NCBI GenBank assembly: GCA_937863465.1
Contig: CALMFG010000188.1
Location: 1-43,255 of the forward strand
Origin: an uncultured Clostridia bacterium
Lineage (GTDB): Bacteria; Bacillota; Clostridia; Christensenellales; CALMFG01
Length of the DNA: 43,255 nucleotides
Direction: 5' to 3'
A program made the translations under genes and the position numbers. Numbering within the stretch: the first letter of the stretch is position 1; each line of letters begins with the position of its first letter. Shown piece by piece: positions 34,895 to 41,744 of the stretch. The notes under the pieces were generated by a model, which did not search any database, was not told where the DNA came from, and saw only the letters and a list, made by a program, of their open reading frames with translations.

Positions 34895-37048
34895 ATGGAA
34901 GATCTTTTAAAAAAAGCGAAAGAAACCTACGGTTCGGATGCGAACTACGCGCTGCTGGAAAAAGCGTTTAAAGTAGCCAAGGAGGCGCACGAGGGGCAGG
35001 TGCGCCTTTCGGGCGAGCCCTATTTTGTGCACCCTTACGAAGTCGCCAACATCCTGATGGATCTGGGTCTGGACGTGATGACCGTGGCGGCAGGTCTTCT
35101 GCACGACGTGATGGAGGACACCACGATTACGTCCGATGAGCTGGGACGCGAATTCGGTTCGGAAGTGCTGTATTTGGTGGACGGCGTGACCAAGCTGACG
35201 CAGGTGGACTATAAATCCCGCGAAGAGCGGCAGGCCGAAAGCTTCCGCAAGATGTTTTTGGCCATGGCCAAGGACATCCGTGTCATCATCATCAAGTTAG
35301 CCGACCGCCTGCACAATATGCGCACATTAAAGTTCCAGTCACCCGACAAGCAGATTGAAAAAGCGCGTGAGACTATTGAAATCTATGCGCCGCTGGCCAA
35401 CCGACTGGGCATCAACACCATCAAATGGGAACTGGAAGACCTGTCCTTAAAATATCTGGAACCCGAAATCTACTACTCCATCGTCGATCAGCTGAAATCC
35501 ACTCGCGCCGAGCGCGAAGCCTATATCAACCAGATTATCACGCAGATTCGGACGCGCCTGAAAGTGATGCGCATTCCGGCCGACATTGCGGGCCGACCCA
35601 AGCATATCTACAGCATCTACAACAAGATGATCAACAAGGACATCGAGTTTGAGGATGTCTACGACAAGGTGGCGGTTCGCTGTATTGTGAAAAACATCAA
35701 GGACTGCTACGGGGTCCTGGGCATTCTGCATACCATGTGGAAACCGATTCCGGGGCGGTTCAAGGACTATATCGCCGTACCTAAAAAGAATATGTACCAG
35801 TCCCTGCACACCACGCTGCTGGGCGACGAAGGCCGTCCGTTCGAGGTGCAGATTCGAACCGAAGAGATGCACAAGCAGGCCGAGTACGGTATCGCCGCGC
35901 ACTGGAAGTATAAAGAAGGAAAAGAGACCGAGAGTGATCTTGACGAGAAGCTGACCTGGGTTCGGGAGCTATTAGAAGTCAACGACGAGTTTAAGGACTC
36001 CAAAGAGTTTTTGGAATCCTTAAAGATTGACCTGTACCAGAACGAGGTATTTGTCTTTACGCCCAAGGGCGACGTCAAGGACTTCCCCAAAGGCGCTACG
36101 CCGCTGGACTTCGCCTACGCCATCCACTCGGAGGTGGGCAACAAATGCACGGGCGCCAAGGTCAATGAAAAAATCGTACCGCTGGATTATGAGCTGAATA
36201 CCGGCGATATCGTTTCCATCATCACCTCGCCGAATAAGACGCCCAGCCGCGACTGGCTGAAAATTGTCAAGACTCATCAGGCGCGGTCCAAGATTCGTCA
36301 GTGGTTCAGAAAAGAGCTGAAAGATGAGAACATCGAGAAGGGCCACGATATGCTGGCTGAAGAAGCCAAGCGGCGCGGCTACCAGCTGAAGAACCTCGTG
36401 AAGCCCGAATGGGTGAAGGGTATCTTCAAACGATTTATGCTGAACTCGGTAGAGGATATGTACGCGGCCGTGGGCTACGGCGGCATCACCACCAAACAGA
36501 TTCTAACGCGTCTGATTGCGCTGTATGACAAGGAAAATCCGACTGAGCCCCCGGTTCATGACGAAAAGACGCTGGAACACAACCGAAACAAGCAGGCGAC
36601 AGGCGACGGCGTCACCGTGAAAGGCGAATCGGGCATGCTGATTCGCTATGCCAAATGCTGTACGCCGGTGCCGGGCGACGAAATTATCGGCTACATCACG
36701 CGCGGACGCGGGGTTTCGGTGCACCGTAAGGACTGCCCGAACATCAACGAAGTGGATTTTGAGACCGGACGCATCATTGAAGTGGAATGGGCGGGCGAAG
36801 AGCGGCCCTTCTACAATATCGATATCGAGATTCGCGGGGACGACCGTAACGGCCTTCTGTCCGACATCACCCAGCTGATGTATAACTTAAACTATTCCAT
36901 CATGACGGTCAACGCGCGCCGCCAGAAGGGAAAAGAGACGGTCATCGAGATGGGGCTGGTGGTCTCCAACACCAAGGACTTAAAGCTGATTACCGGCAAG
37001 CTAAAAGGCATCAACGGAGTGCACGACGTGTACCGTATCAATAAATAG
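34895..37048 (+). CDS. rel: Bifunctional (p)ppGpp synthetase/hydrolase
   Basis: This 717-residue stringent-response enzyme has the HD hydrolase domain (HPYEVANIL, LLHDVMEDT at about residue 68, and IIKLADRLHNMRTL), the synthetase domain (RPKHIYSIYNKM and YIAVPKKNMYQSLHTT at about 290), a TGS domain (VFTPKGDVKDFPKGATPLDF, about 385-445), a conserved-cysteine segment YAKCCTPVPGD (about 587-597) and a C-terminal ACT domain. Intact HD residues indicate both synthesis and hydrolysis of (p)ppGpp. The gene order recJ-rel-dtd-MBL hydrolase is common in Clostridia. Confidence 0.96.
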   Translation: MEDLLKKAKETYGSDANYALLEKAFKVAKEAHEGQVRLSGEPYFVHPYEVANILMDLGLDVMTVAAGLLHDVMEDTTITSDELGREFGSEVLYLVDGVTKLTQVDYKSREERQAESFRKMFLAMAKDIRVIIIKLADRLHNMRTLKFQSPDKQIEKARETIEIYAPLANRLGINTIKWELEDLSLKYLEPEIYYSIVDQLKSTRAEREAYINQIITQIRTRLKVMRIPADIAGRPKHIYSIYNKMINKDIEFEDVYDKVAVRCIVKNIKDCYGVLGILHTMWKPIPGRFKDYIAVPKKNMYQSLHTTLLGDEGRPFEVQIRTEEMHKQAEYGIAAHWKYKEGKETESDLDEKLTWVRELLEVNDEFKDSKEFLESLKIDLYQNEVFVFTPKGDVKDFPKGATPLDFAYAIHSEVGNKCTGAKVNEKIVPLDYELNTGDIVSIITSPNKTPSRDWLKIVKTHQARSKIRQWFRKELKDENIEKGHDMLAEEAKRRGYQLKNLVKPEWVKGIFKRFMLNSVEDMYAAVGYGGITTKQILTRLIALYDKENPTEPPVHDEKTLEHNRNKQATGDGVTVKGESGMLIRYAKCCTPVPGDEIIGYITRGRGVSVHRKDCPNINEVDFETGRIIEVEWAGEERPFYNIDIEIRGDDRNGLLSDITQLMYNLNYSIMTVNARRQKGKETVIEMGLVVSNTKDLKLITGKLKGINGVHDVYRINK

Positions 37049-37064
37049 GGGCGGACAAAGCGGA

Positions 37065-37520
37065 ATGAAAGCGGTGATACAGCGGGTCAAATCGGCCAGC
37101 GTCAAAATAGCCGGCGAGACGGTCGGCGAGATCGGACAGGGCTTTCTGGTTTTACTGGGCATTGAAAACGACGATACTCAGGAAGACGCCGATTATATCG
37201 TGAAGAAAACCGTGGGCTTGCGCGTTTTCAGCGACGAAGCGGACAAGATGAACCTTTCAGTATCGGAGATTGACGGCGAAATTCTGCTGGTTTCGCAGTT
37301 CACGCTGATTGCCGACACACGAAAGGGCAACCGGCCTTCGTTTATCGGCGCCATGTCGCCGGATAAATCGGAACCGTTTTTCCAAAGCATCATCGCGGAC
37401 TTTAAGGCGGCCTACCCGAAGATTGAGACCGGCAGGTTCGGTGCGGATATGGCGGTTTCGCTCATTAACGACGGACCGGTCACCATCTGTCTGGATTCTC
37501 ACATCAGGAGAAAAGAATGA
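37065..37520 (+). CDS. dtd: D-aminoacyl-tRNA deacylase
   Basis: This 151-residue enzyme removes D-amino acids, and glycine from tRNA-Ala, to protect translation. It has the start MKAVIQRVKSASVKI, the SQFTLIADTRKGNRPSF active-site segment (about residues 78-94) and the C-terminal NDGPVT motif, which forms the chirality-checking pocket (Gly-Pro). GGGGCGGACAAAGCGGA lies before ATG 37065. The stop overlaps the next gene (ATGA). Length is normal for DTD1. Confidence 0.95.
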   Translation: MKAVIQRVKSASVKIAGETVGEIGQGFLVLLGIENDDTQEDADYIVKKTVGLRVFSDEADKMNLSVSEIDGEILLVSQFTLIADTRKGNRPSFIGAMSPDKSEPFFQSIIADFKAAYPKIETGRFGADMAVSLINDGPVTICLDSHIRRKE

Positions 37521-38143
37521 ACATCATCTGTATACAGACCGGCGATCTCATGGTGAACACCTATCTTTGCCATAACGAGACCTCCAAGGAAACCGTCATC
37601 ATCGATCCGGGCGGCTCTTATCATAAGATTAAGCACGTTTTGGACGAATATGGCCTCGAGCCGAAAGCGGTGCTTCTGACGCACGGGCACTTTGACCATA
37701 TCGGCGCGATGGAGCAGATTCGAGAAAGCTATGATGTGACGGTATTCGTCCATTCGGCCGACGCGGGGATGCTGACCGACAGCACGGCCAATATGTCCAC
37801 CTTTTTCTACTCCAAAGCGGTGATGTGCACCCCGCCCGATCAGACGCTGGAAGACGGTCAGGAACTGATGCTCTGCGGGATGAGTTTCAAGGTGCTCCAT
37901 ACGCCGGGGCATTCGCCGGGTTCGGTAATTTATCTGGCAGAAGGGCTGGCGTTTACCGGCGATACGCTGTTCTGCCGTTCGGTCGGACGCACCGATTTTC
38001 TGGGATGCGACCCCGCGGCCATGAACGCGTCGCTGGAGAGAATTAAGAAGATGATACCCAGAGAAACCAAACTGTTTCCGGGGCACGGCAGCGAGAGCAC
38101 CATGACCGAGGAACTGGAAGAAAACATATACTTAAATCAATAG
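37517..38143 (+). CDS. MBL-fold hydrolase (glyoxalase-II-like)
   Basis: This 208-residue metallo-beta-lactamase-fold protein has the metal motif LTHGHFDHIGAMEQI (about residues 53-67), the second histidine in HTPGHSPGSVIYLAEG (about 119-134), the metal-bridging aspartate in FTGDTLFCRSVGRTDF and the last histidine in FPGHGSEST. This is the short glyoxalase-II-like type with a two-metal site; the true substrate is unknown. It overlaps dtd by ATGA, a frequent pairing in Clostridia. cmk begins 17 bases later. Confidence 0.93.
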   Translation: MNIICIQTGDLMVNTYLCHNETSKETVIIDPGGSYHKIKHVLDEYGLEPKAVLLTHGHFDHIGAMEQIRESYDVTVFVHSADAGMLTDSTANMSTFFYSKAVMCTPPDQTLEDGQELMLCGMSFKVLHTPGHSPGSVIYLAEGLAFTGDTLFCRSVGRTDFLGCDPAAMNASLERIKKMIPRETKLFPGHGSESTMTEELEENIYLNQ

Positions 38144-38160
38144 ACAAAGAGGGAAGACAC

Positions 38161-38832
38161 TTGGGGAAATTGACCATTGCGCTGGACGGTCCGGCAGGTT
38201 CGGGGAAATCCAGCGTCGCCAAGCAGATTGCAAAAACACTGGGTATTCTTTACTTGGATACCGGCGCCATGTACCGCGCTGTCGGGTATGATATACTAAA
38301 AAAGGGCATCGATCCGCTGGACAGAGAACGGGTTGAAAGTGCGATGAAAGACATCGATGTTTTAATCCGCTTTATCGACGGCCAGCAGCAGGTGTGGGTA
38401 AACGGGGAGGACGTGACGGGAAAAATCCGTACGCCCGAAATCTCCAAAGCTGCGTCGGACGTGTCGGCGCATCCGGCCGTACGCATGGCTATGGTCGAGC
38501 TACAGCGCGAAACCAGCGAGCAGTACGACATGATACTGGACGGAAGAGACATTGGCACATTTGTTCTGCCAAACGCCGAGTTTAAGTTCTATCTGGTTGC
38601 TTCGTGCGAGGAGCGGGCCAGAAGGCGGCATAAAGAGCTGGCCGAGCGCGGGATAGATCGTCCGCTTTCCGAAATTCAGCGTGAGATGGAACAACGGGAT
38701 TACAACGATTCACACCGTGCGCTGGCGCCTTTAAAACAGGCCGAGGACGCCGTCCTGATCGATTCGACGGCGATGACGATTGATGAAGTGGCCAGACAGA
38801 TTATAGACACAATCAAGGGGGAAGTGAAATGA
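38161..38832 (+). CDS. cmk: Cytidylate kinase
   Basis: This 223-residue kinase converts CMP and dCMP to the diphosphates. It has the P-loop ALDGPAGSGKSSVAKQIAK (about residues 6-24), LYLDTGAMYRAVGY (about 31-44), the NMP-binding VTGKIRTPEISKAASDVS, DGRDIGTFVLP and the lid ERARRRHKEL. The start is TTG 38161 with AGAGGGAAG upstream. It overlaps plsC by ATGA. The cmk-plsC-ispH-rpsA cluster is a recognised clostridial arrangement. Confidence 0.95.
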   Translation: MGKLTIALDGPAGSGKSSVAKQIAKTLGILYLDTGAMYRAVGYDILKKGIDPLDRERVESAMKDIDVLIRFIDGQQQVWVNGEDVTGKIRTPEISKAASDVSAHPAVRMAMVELQRETSEQYDMILDGRDIGTFVLPNAEFKFYLVASCEERARRRHKELAERGIDRPLSEIQREMEQRDYNDSHRALAPLKQAEDAVLIDSTAMTIDEVARQIIDTIKGEVK

Positions 38833-39419
38833 ATGCGTTATACTGGGTGGCAAAACATATTGCGGCGGTGCTCAACCGATGCGTTTTCTTCTTACGCGTG
38901 AAGGGCAGAGAAAACACAGACAACAAGGGACGCGTGATGATTATTTCCAATCACGTTTCATGGTTTGACCCTGTCATGCTGGGCGGATTATTTAAACGCA
39001 AGATTCACTATATCGCCAAAGCCGAATTATTCAAAAGCAAGGTGTCGGCTTACCTGTTGTCCCGACTGGGCGCTTTTCCGGTGGCCAGAGGGCAGGGGGA
39101 TTACGGCGCGATTAAGAAGTCTTTCGAGATTTTGAAAGAAGACAAGTGCCTCGGTATTTTCCCCGAAGGCACGCGATACGAAAAAGGCGAGATGGGCGAG
39201 TTCCAGCGCGGTGCGGCGGCGATTGCATTGCAGATGGATGCCAAGATTATACCGGTCTATTTCATGGGTGAGTTTAAAGCCTTCCGTCAGATCAAGGTCA
39301 TCATCGGCAAAGCGTTTTCTTTAAAGGATATGCTGAACCCCAAGGACAAGACCGCGGTGGATGAAGGCACACGGATTTTAAAAGATACACTGCTCCGGCT
39401 GAAACAGGAGCTGGGCTGA
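38829..39419 (+). CDS. plsC: 1-acyl-sn-glycerol-3-phosphate acyltransferase
   Basis: This 196-residue membrane-associated enzyme adds the second acyl chain to make phosphatidic acid. It has the catalytic H-x4-D motif in IISNHVSWFDPVMLGG (about residues 38-53), a KAELF region, FPVARGQGD and the substrate-binding FPEGTRYEKGEMGEF (about 115-129). An N-terminal hydrophobic stretch could anchor it to the membrane face. It starts inside the cmk stop (ATGA). The ispH remnant starts 13 bases after its stop, behind an AGGGAG site. Confidence 0.94.
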   Translation: MNALYWVAKHIAAVLNRCVFFLRVKGRENTDNKGRVMIISNHVSWFDPVMLGGLFKRKIHYIAKAELFKSKVSAYLLSRLGAFPVARGQGDYGAIKKSFEILKEDKCLGIFPEGTRYEKGEMGEFQRGAAAIALQMDAKIIPVYFMGEFKAFRQIKVIIGKAFSLKDMLNPKDKTAVDEGTRILKDTLLRLKQELG

Positions 39420-39432
39420 CAGGGAGAAAAAA

Positions 39433-39501
39433 TTGCAGGTTATTGTAGCCAAACAGGCGGGCTTCTGCTTCGGCGTCAGATCCACGAAGACCGCCGCGTA
39501 A
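39433..39501 (+). pseudogene. ispH: IspH N-terminal fragment, cut off by a stop codon
   Basis: TTG 39433, preceded by AGGGAG, opens a frame reading QVIVAKQAGFCFGV, the canonical start of IspH (LytB) including the first iron-sulfur cysteine. After the GTC codon at 39475-39477 the frame runs into foreign-looking codons and a TAA at 39499-39501. The rest of IspH (VKRAVDAVYKN and onward) continues 38 bases later in another frame. Without this fragment the downstream protein lacks one cluster cysteine and could not be an active enzyme. It is either a real mutation, an assembly error or a recoded gene. Confidence 0.8.
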
Positions 39502-39515
39502 TCTGCCTCCGCGTC
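39478..39515 (+). other. 38-base extra segment inside ispH, between GCGTCA repeats
   Basis: GCGTCA occurs at 39473-39478 and 39511-39516. Removing 38 bases between them restores GFCFGVKRAVDAVYKN, the family consensus. The segment contains a TAA in the upstream frame and shifts the frame by two. Identical GTC codons (39475-39477 and 39513-39515) border the gap. An ATCCACG/CGTGGAT inverted repeat (39480-39486 with 39524-39530) spans it. Confidence 0.85.
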
Positions 39516-39524
39516 AAGCGCGCC

Positions 39525-41612
39525 GTGGATGCCGTATATAAGAATATTGAGGCGTATAAGCATGTCTACACCTTTGGCCCGCTGATTCATAATCAGGCGG
39601 TTGTCCAGCGGCTGATGGAAGCTGGTGCGCCGTACGTGGACAGCTTGGACGAAATCACCGAGACCGAGAATGTGGCGGTCATCATCCGTTCGCACGGCGT
39701 AGCGCCTGAGGTACTCGCGTCCATCAAAGCCCGGGGCTTTGACATTATCGACGCCACCTGCCCCTTTGTGACGCGCATCCAGCGCAAAGCGCAGGACGCC
39801 AGCGCTGCCGATCGGTATGTCATCATCGTCGGGAAAGCCGACCATCCTGAAGTGGTGGGGATTTCGGGCTGGGCAAACGGACAGGCCTTTGTGGTGGACA
39901 GCGTAGCGGGTGTACGCGAATTGCCCGCGCTTAAAAATCCGCTGGTGGTGGCGCAGACCACCATCGAATCGACGATGTGGGAACAGGTGACCGAAGAGAT
40001 TATGCAACATTTCCCCGATGCCGAACTGTTCATGAGCATTTGTGAGACCACATGCCAACGGCAGACCGAAGCCGAGGAACTGGCGAAAAAGGCCGACCAT
40101 ATTCTGGTGGTCGGCGGAAAAAAAAGTTCCAACACGCAAAAACTCTACAATATTTGTTCAAAATACTGTAAAAGCGTACAGTTAATTGAGGATTCTAACG
40201 AACTATCTCTTGAAAAAATAAAACTTGATGATATAATAGGAGTTGTCGCCGGTGCTTCAACACCCGACTGGATGATTATGGAGGTAAAGAAAAGGATGAG
40301 TGAAGTGGAAAAGACGCCAATCGCGGCCGAGGAAGCGGTTGCGGGCGCTGAGGAGAGCGTCGTAGGCGTTGAGCAGACGGACGAGGTTTCTGCGGCTGAA
40401 AAGGAAGTGAAAACGAGCCAGGTAGAAACAAAATCCGCCGTGACAGACGAGGAAGACTTTCTTGCACAACTGAATGAAACATTCAAAACGATTAGAAAAG
40501 GGCAGATGATTACCGGTACCGTGGTACAGGTGACGGATGACGATGTTTCATTGAACATCGCGTACAAATCCGATGGTCTGATTTCCCGGAGCGAACTGCC
40601 GATTGAATCCGGCCAATCCGCCAAAGATGTCTATCATGTGGGCGATGAGCTGGAAGCTCAGGTCTTAAGCATGAATGACGGCGAAGGCAGAGTGAAACTC
40701 AGCCTGAAACGCATGCAGGACAAGGTCAAATGGCAGGAATTCTTGGATACGCACGAAGAAGATAAAGTGTATGACGCCAAGATTTTAAAAGCGGTTAAAG
40801 GCGGCGTAATTGCCAAAGTGAACGGCTATGAAGCCTTTATTCCGGTGTCTCATTTATCCTTAAAATATATTGAAGATGTGAAAGATTTCGTCGGAAAAGA
40901 TGTTAAAGTCAACATCATTGACGTCAATAAAGAAAAAAGAAGACTGGTTGCGTCTTTAAAGAATTTATTGTTAAAAGATGCGAAAGCGAAAAAGCTGGAG
41001 ATGATTGAGACCTTCGACAAGGGACAGAAGATCGTCGGTAAAGTTAAAAAACTGACCGATTTTGGTGCCTTTGTGGACGTTGGCGGCGTGGACGGATTAC
41101 TGCACGTGGCGGACATCTCCTGGAATAAAGTGAAACATCCTTCGGACGTTTTGGAAGAAGGACAGGAAATTGAAGTGCTGGTGCTGAACACAGACCCCAA
41201 AAAGAAACGCATCTCTTTGGGATTAAAGCAGCTGCAGTCCAAGCCCTGGGATGCGGCGGCCGAGAAGTATCTGGTCGGTTCCACCATTAAAGGCAAGGTG
41301 GTTCGCATCACCGACTTCGGCGCATTCATCACTCTGGAACCGGGCATTGACGGCCTTGTTCATATCTCTCAGGTTTCCAATCGCCGCGTTGAACGCGTTG
41401 AGGAAGTCCTGAAACTCGGTCAGGAGATCGAGGCAAAAGTGATGGAAGTCAAGCCGACCGAGCGTAAGATTTCCCTTTCGATCCGGGAACTCATGGAACC
41501 CGAAGTGAAGGAAGAGAAGCCCAAACGCGAAAAGGTTGAACGTGTGGTCATCCCGCCCGTTCAGGAAGCCACCGTCACCTTGGCGGATTTCTTCCCCAAG
41601 GAAGACGAATAA
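39525..41612 (+). CDS. IspH (5' truncated) fused to ribosomal protein S1
   Basis: The open frame of 695 codons continues IspH from its second helix. It holds GPLIHNQAVVQRL, VIIRSHGVAPEV, DATCPFVTR and ETTCQRQTEAEE (two of three cluster cysteines and substrate histidines) over about residues 1-250. A Glu-rich linker follows, then four S1 RNA-binding domains starting near residues 324, 413, 499 and 585. IspH makes isopentenyl and dimethylallyl diphosphate in the MEP pathway; S1 helps mRNA bind the 30S subunit. The fusion itself is known in Clostridia. GTG 39525 has no ribosome site and is only the first start codon of the frame, so full translation from here is doubtful. S1 may start at ATG 40296. 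Confidence 0.88.
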   Translation: MDAVYKNIEAYKHVYTFGPLIHNQAVVQRLMEAGAPYVDSLDEITETENVAVIIRSHGVAPEVLASIKARGFDIIDATCPFVTRIQRKAQDASAADRYVIIVGKADHPEVVGISGWANGQAFVVDSVAGVRELPALKNPLVVAQTTIESTMWEQVTEEIMQHFPDAELFMSICETTCQRQTEAEELAKKADHILVVGGKKSSNTQKLYNICSKYCKSVQLIEDSNELSLEKIKLDDIIGVVAGASTPDWMIMEVKKRMSEVEKTPIAAEEAVAGAEESVVGVEQTDEVSAAEKEVKTSQVETKSAVTDEEDFLAQLNETFKTIRKGQMITGTVVQVTDDDVSLNIAYKSDGLISRSELPIESGQSAKDVYHVGDELEAQVLSMNDGEGRVKLSLKRMQDKVKWQEFLDTHEEDKVYDAKILKAVKGGVIAKVNGYEAFIPVSHLSLKYIEDVKDFVGKDVKVNIIDVNKEKRRLVASLKNLLLKDAKAKKLEMIETFDKGQKIVGKVKKLTDFGAFVDVGGVDGLLHVADISWNKVKHPSDVLEEGQEIEVLVLNTDPKKKRISLGLKQLQSKPWDAAAEKYLVGSTIKGKVVRITDFGAFITLEPGIDGLVHISQVSNRRVERVEEVLKLGQEIEAKVMEVKPTERKISLSIRELMEPEVKEEKPKREKVERVVIPPVQEATVTLADFFPKEDE
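40210..40237 (+). promoter_or_regulatory. Internal promoter ahead of the S1 half
   Basis: TTGAAA (40210-40215) and TATAAT (40232-40237) are 16 bases apart, and the -10 is extended (TGATATAAT). It lies inside the ispH coding part, about 60 bases before ATG 40296, the likely separate start of S1. Confidence 0.6.
40280..40298 (+). promoter_or_regulatory. rpsA: Internal ribosome-binding site and start for S1
   Basis: GGAGG (40280-40284) and AAAAGG (40290-40295) precede ATG 40296 in the fusion frame. Starting here yields a 438-residue protein: acidic linker plus four S1 domains. With the internal promoter, S1 could be made independently of ispH. Confidence 0.6.
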
Positions 41613-41679
41613 AACTGTTATTTTGACCGGGGCGGCCCTTGGCTGTTCTGGCAGAATATATTAAGACCCCCTTTACTTT

Positions 41680-41709
41680 AGCCGTGTTGTTTTACACGGC
41701 TCTTTTTTT
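41680..41709 (+). terminator. Intrinsic terminator after rpsA
   Basis: AGCCGTGT (41680-41687) pairs with ACACGGCT (41694-41701) over loop TGTTTT, followed by a T-run. Confidence 0.88.
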
Positions 41710-41744
41710 AAGCAAAATCAGGGTTTGCGAATGAGGTTGTTAAT

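Noticed and set aside
39525-41612. IspH-S1 fusion itself as a novelty
   Set aside because: This fusion is already known in Clostridia. Only the interruption and the internal expression signals are unusual.
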